A DNA stretch of 64,000 nt. Origin: Candidatus Desulforudis audaxviator MP104C. Its GTDB lineage: Bacteria > Bacillota > Desulfotomaculia > Desulfotomaculales > Desulforudaceae. Each line of letters opens with the position of its first letter. Within the stretch, counting starts at the first letter, position 1. A model generated the notes under the pieces. That model was not told the origin of the DNA and did not search any database. It saw only the letters and a program-made list of their open reading frames with translations. Shown one piece after another: positions 1 through 10,135 of this stretch. The stretch is from NCBI RefSeq assembly GCF_000018425.1, contig NC_010424.1, forward strand, positions 682,001-746,000. Direction: 5' to 3'. Made by a program: the position numbers and the translations under genes.

Positions 1-843
1 CTGGTGTACGGGCGGACGACCGTAGACGAGTCCCTCTACGAGGAACTGGAAGAGATTTTGATTCAGGCCGACGTGGGGGTGGAGACTTCCCTGGAGCTTG
101 TGGCACGGGTGCGCGAGCGGATGAAGGCGCAGAAACTCGATGACCCCACCAAGCTCAAACCGATCCTCAAGGATGAACTGCGCCGGATTTTCGCGGGCGG
201 GGATGAAACCGCAAACCTTAGGCTGGACGGAGACCCGACGGTGATTCTGGTGGTAGGAGTCAACGGGACGGGGAAGACGACCTCGATCGGCAAGCTGGCC
301 CACCTGCTCCGCCGGGATGGAAAGAAAGTGCTGCTGGCGGCGGCCGACACGTTCCGGGCGGCGGCGATCGACCAGTTGGAAATCTGGGCCCACAGGGCCG
401 GGGTTGAGTTGATCAGGCACGGTGAGGGGGCCGATCCGGCGGCAGTGGTTTACGACGCCATCCAGGCCGCCCGGGCGCGTGAGTACGACGTGTTGATCAT
501 CGACACGGCCGGTCGGCTGCACACCAGGGTCAACCTGATGGAAGAACTGAAAAAAGTGTTCCGGGTGGTGAGCCGGGAACTGCCGGGTGCGCCTCAGGAA
601 GTTTTGCTGGTTCTGGATGCGACCACCGGGCACAATGCGGTTAACCAGGCCAAAATATTCGGTGAGGCCGTCGGGGTGACCGGAATCGTGCTGACCAAAC
701 TGGACGGAACCGCCAAGGGCGGAATCGTGGCGGCGATCAGAAATTCGCAAAAGATACCAGTCAAACTGGTGGGCACCGGCGAGAGAATCGAAGACCTCTC
801 CTATTTCCACGCCGGGGAGTTCGTAGACGGCCTGCTGGGATAA
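1..843 (+). CDS. ftsY: FtsY, signal recognition particle receptor GTPase (5' end outside window)
   Basis: SRP receptor that docks SRP-ribosome complexes at the membrane and exchanges GTP with Ffh. The visible protein carries the N domain (about residues 1-65) and the G domain. Motifs: P-loop [10 protein letters not shown] (G1), the ADTFRAAA loop (G2), DTAGRLH (G3), [10 protein letters not shown] (G4) and the closing GTGE. The reading frame is open at base 1; the helical start of the N domain and any acidic region are missing, so about 20-30 residues probably lie upstream. The GTG at position 4 is therefore not the real start. Ffh, its partner, is encoded about 8 kb downstream rather than next to it. 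Confidence 0.95.
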   Translation: MVYGRTTVDESLYEELEEILIQADVGVETSLELVARVRERMKAQKLDDPTKLKPILKDELRRIFAGGDETANLRLDGDPTVILVVGVNGTGKTTSIGKLAHLLRRDGKKVLLAAADTFRAAAIDQLEIWAHRAGVELIRHGEGADPAAVVYDAIQAARAREYDVLIIDTAGRLHTRVNLMEELKKVFRVVSRELPGAPQEVLLVLDATTGHNAVNQAKIFGEAVGVTGIVLTKLDGTAKGGIVAAIRNSQKIPVKLVGTGERIEDLSYFHAGEFVDGLLG

Positions 844-862
844 CAACGGGGAACAGGAATTA

Positions 863-878
863 AGAATCCAGAATTCAG
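863..878. repeat. Short dispersed intergenic repeat, copy 1
   Basis: The 16-mer AGAATCCAGAATTCAG occurs here and again, identically, at 8245-8260. Related inverted words (GGATTCTGAATTCTGG type) fill 1024-1056. All copies lie between genes. It looks like a low-complexity dispersed repeat family; I do not know its function. Confidence 0.6.
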
Positions 879-958
879 AAGTAAATGAAAGGACTTAGAC
901 CCTATGCCGTAAGCACTACATGCATATATGGGGAGAAAAGTTGATCAGAGGCTCGACA

Positions 959-1114
959 ATGGGTGATGCACTGAATTTGGTGCCGCTCTTCGGTATGATT
1001 CTGATTATGTTTTTGTTCCTCATTCTGGATTCTAGATTCTGGATTCTGAATTCTGGTTTACCGGGGCATCGGCTGCCCCTTCTTTTGTGCATGACCGCCG
1101 ACTACGATGCATAA
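959..1114 (+). CDS. Possible small hydrophobic peptide between ftsY and the salvage operon
   Basis: A 51-codon frame starts at an ATG preceded by AGAGG. Its first 25 residues include the strongly hydrophobic run LFGMILIMFLFLIL, which could cross a membrane. The second half reads straight through the dispersed repeat (1024-1056) and the terminator hairpin at 1063, which argues that at least that part is accidental. I recognise no family. The 320-base gap 844-1162 otherwise holds only the repeat copies and the terminator. Confidence 0.2.
   Translation: MGDALNLVPLFGMILIMFLFLILDSRFWILNSGLPGHRLPLLLCMTADYDA
1024..1056. repeat. Short dispersed intergenic repeat, inverted and internally repeated
   Basis: ATTCTGGATTCT is repeated and followed by GAATTCTGG, the reverse complement of the words at 863-878 and 8245-8260. 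With copy 1 it could form a long stem across 863-1056. Confidence 0.5.
1063..1086 (+). terminator. Intrinsic terminator upstream of the salvage operon
   Basis: GGGGCA (1063-1068), loop TCGGC, TGCCCC (1074-1079), followed by TTCTTTT. The position fits termination of ftsY read-through ahead of the next operon. Confidence 0.6.
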
Positions 1115-1162
1115 ACGGGTTTTGGGTGCCGGAAGCTAAACCATACGCAGGGGGATGGACAA

Positions 1163-2040
1163 ATGACGGTGAGGATCGCGGTGATCGGCGGAACCGGGGT
1201 GTATGACCCAGCTATGTTGGGGGAAATACGCGAAGACCACGTGCGCACTCCTTACGGGGAGGTCGACCTGCAGGTGGGCCGTTTCGAGGGGCGGGAGGTT
1301 GCCTTTATGGCCCGCCACGGGCGGTGGCACTCGGTGCCGCCGCACCTGGTCAATTACCGGGCCAACATCATGGCCCTGAAACAACTGGGTGTGCGGAGTA
1401 TCCTGGCCACCGCCGCGGTCGGATCGCTCAACCTGGACATGAAGCCGGGAGACTTCGTGTTCTGCGACCAGTTCCTGGACTTCACCAAGTCCCGGGCCCA
1501 GACCTTCTTCGAAGGGGGACCGGAAGGCGTGGTGCACGTGGACATGACCGAGCCGTACTGTCCCGAGCTCCGGGCGCTGCTGGAAGAAGCTGCGGCGGCC
1601 CTGAAACTGACGGTGCACCCGGGCGGCACTTATGCGGCCACCGAAGGCCCTCGTTTTGAGAGTCCCGCCGAGATCAGGATGCTGAGACACCTCGGCGCCG
1701 ACCTGGCCGGAATGACCGGAGTCCCGGAAGTGGTGCTGGCCCGGGAGGCTGGAATCTGCTACGCCACCATCTGTATGGTGACCAATTTCGCCGCCGGCAT
1801 CTCGCCCCACCGGCTGACCCACGAAGAGGTGCTGGAAGCCATGCGGGTGAACGCCGCAAAGATCCGTTCCCTGATCGCCGGCACCGTGCTCCTGATCGAT
1901 CCGGAACGAAGTTGTCCGTGCCACGAGGCGGTGCGGGGCCCGGTGGTTGGGTCGGACAATAATGTTGGTCGGTCGTCGGTGGTCAGTGGTCGGGCTGGCT
2001 CGCGGCATCAAAACGGTGCCGTACCGCAAGAGGAACAGTA

Positions 2041-2041
<1 letters not shown>
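1163..2041 (+). CDS. MTAP/PNP-family nucleoside phosphorylase, likely S-methyl-5'-thioinosine phosphorylase
   Basis: Phosphorolyses a 5'-thionucleoside to a purine base plus 5-methylthioribose-1-phosphate, the MtnA substrate. Visible motifs: VIGGTGVYD at the N terminus, the phosphate-binding MARHGR, a YAATEGPRFES loop and MTGVPEVVLAREAG. In MTA phosphorylases the purine-site motif is typically ATDYD, with Asp contacting a 6-amino purine. Here it is VTNFAAG, with Asn as in inosine/guanosine phosphorylases, and MTG replaces MTT. That favours methylthioinosine as substrate and fits the deaminase gene in the same operon. The last 35 or so residues are a low-complexity tail encoded by GGTCGGTCGTCGG-type repeats and are probably not part of the fold. 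A GGGGGATGG site precedes the ATG. It overlaps mtnA by one base (TAATG). Confidence 0.85.
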
Positions 2042-3083
<1,042 letters not shown>

Positions 3084-3087
<4 letters not shown>

Positions 3088-4337
3088 TGAACTGCGCGAT
3101 CCGGAATCCGGACCTGGCACCACAGGGAAGGATGAAGATCGACTGGGTCCGGGCCCACATGCCTGTCCTGGGTGCGATCCGGGCCGAGTTTGAACGTTCC
3201 CGGCCGCTGGCGGGCGTCAAAGTGGCGGTCAGTGTACACCTGGAGGCCAAGACGGCTTACCTGGCCGAGGTCTTGAAGGCCGGCGGCGCAATAGTGACGG
3301 TGACCGGCTGCAACCCCTTGTCAACCCAGGACGACGTGGCGGCCGCGCTGGTCGAGGCCGGAATTGCCGTGTTTGCCTGGCATGACCCGACACCGGACGA
3401 GTACCGTACGCATTTGATACAGACCTTGGAGAACGGTCCCGGGATCGTAATTGATGACGGTGGCGACCTGGTGCACCTGTTGCACACCGACCTGGCCCAC
3501 CTCGCCCCCGGGGTGATCGGGGGCTGCGAGGAGACCACCACCGGGGTGATCAGGCTGCGGGCCCTGGCGCGTGAGGGCCGTCTGGCGTTCCCGATGTTTG
3601 CGATTAACGACGCCCATACCAAGTACCTGTTCGACAATCGTTACGGCACCGGAGAGTCGGTGTGGTCCGGGATCATGCGGACCACCAATCTGCTCGTGGC
3701 TGGCAAGACGGTCGTGGTGTTCGGGTACGGCTGGTGCGGGCGGGGCATCGCCATGCGGGCCCGCGGGCTGGGGGCGAAAGTAATCGTCTGCGAGGTTGAC
3801 CCGGTCCGGGCGATTGAAGCCCACATGGACGGCTACCGGGTCATGCACAGCCTGGAGGCCGCCCGGTTGGGGAACGTGTTCATTTCCGCCACCGGCTGCC
3901 GGGACGTCATCCACGCCGGACATTTCCAGGTGATGCCGGACCAGGCGCTCCTGGCCAACGCCGGGCATTTCAACGTGGAAATCTCCGGACCGGACCTGGA
4001 ACGGCTGGCGGTCTCCCGGCGGACGGTCCGTCCGAACATTGAGGAGTTCCAACTGGCGGACGGCCGCCGGCTGTACCTCCTGGCCCGCGGCCGTCTGGTA
4101 AACCTGGCGGCGGGGGACGGACACCCGGCCGAGATCATGGACATGTCGTTCGCCCTGCAGGCGCTTACGGCCCTGTATGTTGTGAGGCACGCCGGGGAAC
4201 TGGAAAAGAAGCTGTACCCGGTGCCCCCGGAAATCGACCGCCGGGTGGCCGAGCTGAAACTCGGGGCCCTGGGCGTTAAACTTGACCGGCTGACTCCGGA
4301 GCAGGAGGAGTATCTCGCCGGATGGGGGCCGGCATGA
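3084..4337 (+). CDS. AHCY-family hydrolase (S-adenosyl- or S-inosyl-homocysteine hydrolase)
   Basis: NAD-dependent hydrolysis of S-nucleosyl-homocysteine to homocysteine and a nucleoside. Visible: substrate domain with GCNPLSTQDDVAAAL, GGCEETTTGV, NDAHTKYLFDN, and the NAD Rossmann motif VVFGYGWCGRG followed by an acidic strand (VCEVD). The 417-residue length matches the short archaeal-type branch rather than the longer eukaryotic-type enzymes. The late motif reads NAGHFNVEI, with Asn where GHFD(V/C)EI is common. Linked in one operon with an MTA/SAH deaminase, it could act on S-inosylhomocysteine, as described for a methanogen enzyme of this family; that is inference. Starts by ATGA overlap with mtnA; alternative Met two codons in. 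Confidence 0.85.
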
Positions 4338-4348
4338 TGGAGGTGTGA

Positions 4349-4440
4349 AGTGGGAAGTTAGAGGTGGGAAAGCGGTTGAGAAAAGGGGACTGTCCCCTTT
4401 TCTCGATCTCACCTCCAACCTCTCGCCTCCCACCTCCCAA
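4349..4440. repeat. Long inverted repeat with a perfect 12-bp core hairpin
   Basis: The core is GAGAAAAGGGGA (4378-4389), loop CTG, TCCCCTTTTCTC (4393-4404). Outside it, GAGGTGGGA-type words on the left mirror TCCCACCTCC-type words on the right, extending an imperfect stem to about 90 bases. It lies inside the operon between the hydrolase and aldolase genes. The AAAAGGGGACTGTCCCCTTTT palindrome looks like a REP-type dispersed element. There is no T-run, so it is not an obvious terminator. Confidence 0.75.
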
Positions 4441-4459
4441 TCGTAAGGAGGGGTGTGGG

Positions 4460-5128
4460 ATGAGTCTGGCGGCCGACAAGGCCAAGGAAAAACTGGTCCG
4501 CTTGGGACAGAAGGTGGCCGAAGCGGGGCTGGTGATCGGTACCTGGGGCAACCTTTCCTACCGGGTGGCGAAGGACAATGTGGTGGTGATCACCCCCAGC
4601 GGGCTGGATTACCACCGGATGAGCACCCGGGACATGGTGGTCATCGGTATGGACGGGCGGGTGGTTGAGGGCGACCGCAAACCTTCCACCGAACTTGCCC
4701 TGCACCTTGCGGTTTACCGGACCCGGCCCGACGTTCAGTGCGTCATCCATACCCATTCACCGTACGCCGGGGCGATGGCGGTGAACCGGATGCCCATACC
4801 GCCCATCCTGGAGGACGCAGTGGCGATGATCAGGGGATCGGTGCCGGTAACCGAGTATGCCGTGTCCGGCAGCCGGCGGTTGGCGGAACTGGCGGCTCAG
4901 GCACTAGGCCGGGTCAACGCGGTATTGCTGGCCAACCACGGCGTGGTCGGCGTGGGGCGGACCCCGGAGGACGCGTTTCAGGTGTGCCAGCAGGTGGAAA
5001 GAGCGGCCCAGGTATACATCCTGGCGCGCGCCATCGGGACGCCCGTGGCTCTTACCGATCAGGAAGTAGCCCGCTTGCTGGAATACTACACCAAAGAATA
5101 CGGTCAGAAAGAGGGGGCCGAGGGATGA
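4460..5128 (+). CDS. Class II (FucA/AraD-type) aldolase, probable methylthioribulose-phosphate aldolase
   Basis: Zinc-dependent aldolase/adducin-fold protein of 222 residues. Motifs: GTWGNLSYR, TPSGLDY, KPSTELALHLAVY, the zinc-binding HTHSPYA and the later ANHGVVGVG. The start at 4460 is fixed by TAAGGAGGGG upstream; longer N-terminal readings run through the hairpin repeat and are rejected. Next to mtnA, an aldolase of this class fits the 'DHAP shunt', in which 5-methylthioribulose-1-P (or the 5-deoxy analogue) is split to DHAP plus an aldehyde. A sugar-phosphate aldolase of other specificity cannot be excluded from sequence. Confidence 0.85.
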   Translation: MSLAADKAKEKLVRLGQKVAEAGLVIGTWGNLSYRVAKDNVVVITPSGLDYHRMSTRDMVVIGMDGRVVEGDRKPSTELALHLAVYRTRPDVQCVIHTHSPYAGAMAVNRMPIPPILEDAVAMIRGSVPVTEYAVSGSRRLAELAAQALGRVNAVLLANHGVVGVGRTPEDAFQVCQQVERAAQVYILARAIGTPVALTDQEVARLLEYYTKEYGQKEGAEG

Positions 5129-6417
5129 GGCTTTTGATTCGGAACGCCTACGTGATTCCAGTGGCCGGGTCGGATTTCACCGGAGACGTGGCGGTGGAGG
5201 AGGGCCGGATTGTTTTCGCCGGACCCACGGGAGCGGTTCCGGGAACGTTCGAAGCGGACGAGACCATCGACGCCACGGGGATGGTGGCCACTCCCGGTTT
5301 GGTGAACTGCCATACACACGCGGCCATGACCCTCTTTCGGGGATACGCGGACGACCTGCCCCTGATGGAGTGGCTGACTCGGAAAATTTGGCCCGTAGAG
5401 AACCTGCTGACCGGGGATGACATCTACTGGGGCAGCCTGCTCGCGGGGTTGGAAATGCTGAAGTCGGGCACTACCACCTTTGCCGACCAGTACTTCGAGA
5501 TGGACCGGGTTGCGCAGGCCGTGGAAGAAATTGGCCTGCGGGCTTCATTGTGCCGGGGCTTGATCGGAGTCTCGGAGCACGCCGAAAAAGCCTTGGCCGA
5601 GGGGTGCGAATTTGTGCGCCGCTGGCACGGGGCAGCGGCGGGGCGCATTTCGGCCATGCTGGGACCGCACGCCCCCTACACCTGTCCGCCGGCGTACCTG
5701 AAAAAAGTGGTGGCCGCGTCGGAAGAACTGGACGTGGGGCTGCATATTCACCTGTCCGAAACCCGGACCGAAATCGAACAGATCAAGGCGGAGTACGGCT
5801 GTTCGCCGATTGCCCTGATGGAAGAGACCGGCCTTTTTCACCGGCCGGTGCTGGCGGCGCACTGCGTGCACCTGAGCGAGGCGGACATTAAAATTCTGGC
5901 CCGGAGAGGGGTGGGGGTGGCCCACAACCCGCAGAGCAACATGAAACTCGCCAGCGGCATCGCCCCGGTGGTTCGGATGCTGGCGGCCGGGGTCCGGGTC
6001 GGCATCGGCACCGACGGTGCAGCCAGTAATAACGATTTGAACATGGTGGAGGAAATGCGTACGGCCGCCCTCCTGCAGAAAGTGGCCCAGGGAGATCCTA
6101 CGGTGCTACCGGCCGGCCTGGTGCTGGAAATGGCCACCGCAGGGGGCGCCCGGGTGCTGGGACTGGAGGACCGGATCGGCACCCTGGAGGTGGGCAAGCG
6201 AGCGGACGTCGTGCTGTGGAGAGTGAACCAACCCCACCTTTGCCCCGCGCACAACTACCAGGCGCACCTGGTTTACAGTGCCGGCCGGGCCGACGTGGAT
6301 ACCGTCATTGTTGACGGACACGTCGTGATGCGCGGCCGCCGGGTACTCACGGTTGATGAGGAAACGGTGCTCCGCCAGGCGGAGCGGACCGCGCGGCGGT
6401 TGATCGAATCCGTTTGA
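5125..6417 (+). CDS. mtaD: 5-methylthioadenosine / S-adenosylhomocysteine deaminase
   Basis: Amidohydrolase-fold deaminase of 430 residues that converts MTA to methylthioinosine and SAH to S-inosylhomocysteine. Metal and substrate motifs in order: NCHTHAAMTLFRG, GPHAPYTC, HIHLSET, AHCVHL and GTDGAASNNDLNM. The start is an ATGA overlap with the aldolase stop. Together with an Asn-type phosphorylase and an AHCY-family hydrolase it forms a self-consistent inosine-route salvage operon. Confidence 0.92.
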   Translation: MRLLIRNAYVIPVAGSDFTGDVAVEEGRIVFAGPTGAVPGTFEADETIDATGMVATPGLVNCHTHAAMTLFRGYADDLPLMEWLTRKIWPVENLLTGDDIYWGSLLAGLEMLKSGTTTFADQYFEMDRVAQAVEEIGLRASLCRGLIGVSEHAEKALAEGCEFVRRWHGAAAGRISAMLGPHAPYTCPPAYLKKVVAASEELDVGLHIHLSETRTEIEQIKAEYGCSPIALMEETGLFHRPVLAAHCVHLSEADIKILARRGVGVAHNPQSNMKLASGIAPVVRMLAAGVRVGIGTDGAASNNDLNMVEEMRTAALLQKVAQGDPTVLPAGLVLEMATAGGARVLGLEDRIGTLEVGKRADVVLWRVNQPHLCPAHNYQAHLVYSAGRADVDTVIVDGHVVMRGRRVLTVDEETVLRQAERTARRLIESV

Positions 6418-6419
6418 AA

Positions 6420-6719
6420 CTAGTGCAGTTTCATCTGCCTGATTTCCCGCAACAGCTTTTCACCTTCGGCGATGTGGTCTTCAAGGTGCTTGATCGCCTC
6501 GGGGTCGCCCGCCTTTTTGAGTTCGGCCAGTTCAAGCAGGTGGGCGGACACCGAACCGTCCACATCGTGGTAGATTTCCAGAGCCCTTTCAAAGGTTAGT
6601 CCCTTCTCTCTCTCGGTTTCAAAACGGTGGCGTACTGCGGAGCAACTCAAGGGAAACGCCTCCTTACACTGAATGAATTTGCCCTTAGTATTTCCCCCGG
6701 AAAGAGTGTCGTATGCCAC
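6420..6719 (-). CDS. Small conserved-looking protein downstream of the aminotransferase
   Basis: A 99-residue frame starting at GTG, 17 bases after the aminotransferase stop and on the same strand. It has two cysteines (QCKEAFPLSC) in the first third, then a charged, helix-rich second half. Base composition and codon use resemble coding sequence. It ends two bases from the converging mtaD stop. I do not recognise a family; the acidic helical tail could mediate protein contacts. Confidence 0.6.
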   Translation of the reverse strand: MAYDTLSGGNTKGKFIQCKEAFPLSCSAVRHRFETEREKGLTFERALEIYHDVDGSVSAHLLELAELKKAGDPEAIKHLEDHIAEGEKLLREIRQMKLH

Positions 6720-6735
6720 AAGAGTCGCTTTCCGG

Positions 6736-8139
6736 CTATCGTCGGTTGCGGTTGTATGTTTGCACCAGCCCGCCCAGCCTGGACGAGGCCGCTCCCAAAA
6801 AGCTCTTGCGCCGGGACAGTACCTTTTCCAGCGACTCCAGCACGTAGTCCAGGTCTTCCCGGCTGACGTTCAGCGGGGGGTAAAGCCGGATTACCGCGGG
6901 ATTATTCAGCGTGTACACGGAGAGCACCCGGTAGCTGTTCAGGAGTTCGACCGACACCAGGCTGCTCACCTGCCCGGCATCGCCGATCACTTTCTCGGAG
7001 ATGCCGGCGGACAGTTTGTTGAGGAGCCCCTTGCCCTCATCGGCCAGTTCGATGCCCACCATCAGCCCGCGTCCCCGCACGTCCTTCAACAGGGGATAGG
7101 CACCCTTCAGCCTTCTTAACCCGTCGAGAAAATAGGCGCCGTTTTCCCGGGCACGGGCCGGCAGGTCCTCGTCCAGGGTAATCTGCAGGGCGGTGATCGC
7201 CAGCGCACAGGCCAGGGTGTTGCTCCAGTATCCACCGAAGGTGGAAGTGTGCAGGAGGGATGTGTCATAGGTGCCGTAAGCCTTCTTCCAGATTTCTTCC
7301 GTGGTGAGATAAGCACCGACCGGGACCATGCCCCCGCCCAGTGCTTTGGAGAGGCAGAGGATGTCGGGTTCAACCCCCTCGTCCGCGCAGGCGAACAAAG
7401 CTCCCGTGCGTCCGAAGCCGGTCTGGATCTCGTCGGCAATGAACAGGGTGTGGTGCTGGGCACACAGCCGGCGGGCCTGGGCGAGATATCCCGGCGGGGG
7501 CGAGATCACCCCGCCCTCACCCTGGATCGGCTCGACGATGAAAGCCGCCGCGCGGCCGGCTTTGAGGGCGGATTCAAGGGCATCCAGGTCCCCGTAGGGT
7601 ACCAGCGTGCAGCCGGATAGCAGGGGCTCGAACGGGGTCCGGTACTTTGCGCGGCCGGACACCGAGAGGGCCCCCAAGGTCTTGCCGTGAAACCCGCCTT
7701 CACAGGAGATGAATCCCGGGCGTCCCGTGGCGGCCCGGGCGATTTTCAGCGCGCCCTCGACGGCCTCGGCGCCCGAATTGCAGAAGAAGCAGCGCTTCAA
7801 GTTTCCGGGGGCGACCTGGGCCAGGTTGTGAGCCAGTGCCGCAGGGAGCTGCTGCAGCGAGACCTGGACTAGCTTGGGCATCTCCTCTACCCGGCGGACG
7901 GCTTCAATCATCCGGGGATGGTTATGGCCCAGGTTGACCGAGCCGTAGCCGCTCACAAAATCCAGGTATTCGTGCCCGTCCAGGTCCCACAGTCGGGTCC
8001 CCTCGGCCCGGACGTATTGTCTGTCGGCGTTCGTCAGAATCTGAATGGCGGCGTAGGGGGTGCTGAGGTAGGTTTTGTACTTGTCCCGCACTTCGGCGGT
8101 GCGCATCTGCAGCGCTTCTTCCAGTGAGATCAGGGACAT
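6736..8139 (-). CDS. Class III PLP aminotransferase (putrescine/acetylornithine type)
   Basis: Fold-type I aminotransferase of 467 residues. Motifs: CNSGAEAVEGALK (phosphate-binding loop), GGFHGKTLG, the PLP aspartate in ADEIQTGFGRTG, and the Schiff-base lysine in LSKALGGGMVPVGA. The length and the N-terminal extension before the LWDLDGHEYLD strand resemble putrescine/diamine aminotransferases more than ArgD. The start is set by AAGGAAAGG about 14 bases upstream. Substrate is uncertain. Confidence 0.85.
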   Translation of the reverse strand: MSLISLEEALQMRTAEVRDKYKTYLSTPYAAIQILTNADRQYVRAEGTRLWDLDGHEYLDFVSGYGSVNLGHNHPRMIEAVRRVEEMPKLVQVSLQQLPAALAHNLAQVAPGNLKRCFFCNSGAEAVEGALKIARAATGRPGFISCEGGFHGKTLGALSVSGRAKYRTPFEPLLSGCTLVPYGDLDALESALKAGRAAAFIVEPIQGEGGVISPPPGYLAQARRLCAQHHTLFIADEIQTGFGRTGALFACADEGVEPDILCLSKALGGGMVPVGAYLTTEEIWKKAYGTYDTSLLHTSTFGGYWSNTLACALAITALQITLDEDLPARARENGAYFLDGLRRLKGAYPLLKDVRGRGLMVGIELADEGKGLLNKLSAGISEKVIGDAGQVSSLVSVELLNSYRVLSVYTLNNPAVIRLYPPLNVSREDLDYVLESLEKVLSRRKSFLGAASSRLGGLVQTYNRNRR

Positions 8140-8244
8140 AGTCTATTCCAGCCTTTCCTTGGCATTAGGGATATTCTAACCGGATTACGTGCCTCAACCC
8201 GCGAGTTGGTGCGCCAAACCGGTTTTCGGCCCCAAAGATAAACC

Positions 8245-8260
8245 AGAATCCAGAATTCAG
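8245..8260. repeat. Short dispersed intergenic repeat, copy 2
   Basis: Exact second copy of AGAATCCAGAATTCAG (first at 863-878), in the divergent gap between the aminotransferase and ylxM. A degenerate echo (CTTAATTCTCC) follows at about 8292. Confidence 0.6.
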
Positions 8261-8342
8261 ATATGGGGAACAAAGAACCGAAATCAGACTCTTAATTCTC
8301 CAGGTGTGGCCTGAAAACCCTTCCTCACCGAAGGTTTTTTTC

Positions 8343-8371
8343 TTGACACCGGCCCAGTGGTTATATAAAAT
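8343..8371 (+). promoter_or_regulatory. Sigma-A type promoter of the ylxM-ffh-rpsP operon
   Basis: TTGACA (8343-8348), 17-base spacer, TAAAAT (8366-8371). The near-consensus elements sit about 40 bases before the ylxM start. A weak hairpin CCTTC-CTCACC-GAAGG followed by seven Ts lies just upstream (about 8322-8342). Confidence 0.75.
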
Positions 8372-8408
8372 CGCGCTGTAAAGTAAAACTACTTGATAGA
8401 GGCGCAAT

Positions 8409-8777
8409 GTGGACAGATTTGCCTGGATCAACTTGCTCTACGACTTTTACGGGCCGTTGCTCACGGACCGCCAGCGGCAACTGCTGGAGCTGTACTACGA
8501 ACAGGACTATTCTCTCGGCGAGATCGCCGGGGAACTTTCGGTAACCCGGCAGGCGGTGCACGACACGCTCAAACGCGCCGAGGAGTCGCTGGAATACTTC
8601 GAACGCAAACTGAACCTGGCGATGCGGTACCTGAACGACCGAAACCGGATCGGGGAAGCCTTGGCGGTACTAGACGATCTCGCTGGCGGTCGGGAAGAGG
8701 CCCTGATCCGCCTGAGACAGCTTCTGCGGGAGATGCGGGAGCCCGGGAAACCGATTTCAGAGAACGGGGTGTTATGA
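8409..8777 (+). CDS. ylxM: YlxM/p13 family SRP-associated DNA-binding-type protein
   Basis: A 122-residue UPF0122 protein. A sigma-70 region-4-like helix-turn-helix is visible (LTDRQRQLLELYYEQDYSLGEIAGEL, then SVTRQAVHDTLKRAEESL). Members sit just upstream of ffh in Firmicutes and are linked to SRP function. The start is GTG at 8409 with GAGG about seven bases upstream; the ATG at 8407 is out of frame. The stop overlaps the ffh start (ATGATGG). Confidence 0.9.
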   Translation: MDRFAWINLLYDFYGPLLTDRQRQLLELYYEQDYSLGEIAGELSVTRQAVHDTLKRAEESLEYFERKLNLAMRYLNDRNRIGEALAVLDDLAGGREEALIRLRQLLREMREPGKPISENGVL

Positions 8778-10135
8778 TGGCCTTCGCCGGTCTTTCCGAA
8801 AGACTACAGGAGACCTTCAAGAAACTCAGGGGCAAAGGCAAGCTCACCGAGGAGGACGTGAATCAGGCGCTGCGGGAGGTCCGGCTGGCCCTCCTGGAGG
8901 CCGACGTGAACTTCAAAGTGGTGCGCAATTTCGTCAACGTGGTGCGCCAGCGGGCCACCGGCCAGGACGTGATGGCTAGCCTGACCCCGGCGCAGCAGGT
9001 GGTCAAAATTGTGCACGAAGAGTTGACCGCGCTGATGGGAGGCCAGAATGCCCGGCTGGAGCTGGCGCCGAAGCCGCCCACGGTGGTGATGCTGGTCGGC
9101 TTGCAGGGTTCAGGCAAGACAACCACCGTCGCCAAGCTGGCCAATCTCCTCAAGAAGCAGGGCCGCCGGCCCTTGCTGGTGGCGGCCGACGTCTACCGGC
9201 CGGCCGCGATCAAGCAACTCCAGGTACTAGGCGGGCAGATCGACGTACCGGTGTTCAGCATGGGTGAACAGGACCCGGTCAGTATCGCCGGGGCGGCCCT
9301 GGAGAGCACCCGCAAGGGTGGGCAGGATGTGGTGATTATTGACACCGCCGGCCGCCTGCACATCAACGAGGAACTCATGGTTGAACTGGAGCGGATCAAG
9401 GCCGGCGTTCAGCCGCACGAGATCCTGCTGGTGGTCGATGCCATGACTGGCCAGGACGCGGTGACGGTAGCCGAATCCTTCCACCAGCGCCTGGTGCTGG
9501 ACGGGGTGATCCTGACCAAGCTGGACGGCGACACCAGGGGCGGCGCGGCGCTGTCGGTGCGGGCGGTCACCGGGTGCCCGATCAAGTTCGTCGGTATCGG
9601 CGAGAAACTGGACGCGCTGGAACCTTTCCACCCGAACCGAATGGCGGATCGGATTCTTGGTATGGGTGACGTCCTGACTCTCATTGAAAAGGCGCAGGCT
9701 GCTTTTGACGCCAGTCAGGCGGCCGAGATACGCAAGAAACTCAAGAGCGCCGACTTCAACCTGGATGACTTCGTGGCACAGCTGCGGCAGTTCAAGAAGA
9801 TGGGCCCGCTCGACCAGATCATGGGGATGATCCCGGGAATGGACCGGATGACGAAGAAAATGAAGGGGGCCATGCAGTTCGATGAAAAAGAACTGGTCGT
9901 GGCGGAGGCGATCATCAACTCAATGACTCCCTGGGAGCGGCGCAACCCGGAGCGGATCGACGGCAGCCGGCGGCGCCGTATCGCCCGGGGCAGCGGCACG
10001 AACGTACAGGACGTGAACCGGCTCCTCAAGCAATTCGACCAGACCAGGAAGCTGTTCAAACAGTTCAGCGACTGGGAAAAGGGTGCCAAGAAGGGCGGCA
10101 AGCGCAAATTCCCCTTTAAGGTGCCAGGCACTTAA
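8777..10135 (+). CDS. ffh: Ffh, signal recognition particle protein
   Basis: SRP54 GTPase of 452 residues that binds signal peptides and 4.5S/6S RNA. N domain, then GLQGSGKTTT P-loop, [26 protein letters not shown], then an M domain rich in Met (MGMIPGMDRMTKKMKGAM) with the RNA-binding GSGTNVQDVNRLL. The true start is the ATG at 8777 (or the one before it, 8774); reading further upstream merely antisenses ylxM. The extreme C terminus (VPGT) is encoded by a dispersed palindrome that has run into the gene end. Confidence 0.95.
   Translation: MAFAGLSERLQETFKKLRGKGKLTEEDVNQALREVRLALLEADVNFKVVRNFVNVVRQRATGQDVMASLTPAQQVVKIVHEELTALMGGQNARLELAPKPPTVVMLVGLQGSGKTTTVAKLANLLKKQGRRPLLVAADVYRPAAIKQLQVLGGQIDVPVFSMGEQDPVSIAGAALESTRKGGQDVVIIDTAGRLHINEELMVELERIKAGVQPHEILLVVDAMTGQDAVTVAESFHQRLVLDGVILTKLDGDTRGGAALSVRAVTGCPIKFVGIGEKLDALEPFHPNRMADRILGMGDVLTLIEKAQAAFDASQAAEIRKKLKSADFNLDDFVAQLRQFKKMGPLDQIMGMIPGMDRMTKKMKGAMQFDEKELVVAEAIINSMTPWERRNPERIDGSRRRRIARGSGTNVQDVNRLLKQFDQTRKLFKQFSDWEKGAKKGGKRKFPFKVPGT

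Noticed and set aside
3321-4433. Long open frame on the minus strand opposite the AHCY-family gene
   Set aside because: Rich in His, Pro, Arg and Gln, without motifs, and exactly antisense to a well-supported gene; a GC-rich shadow.
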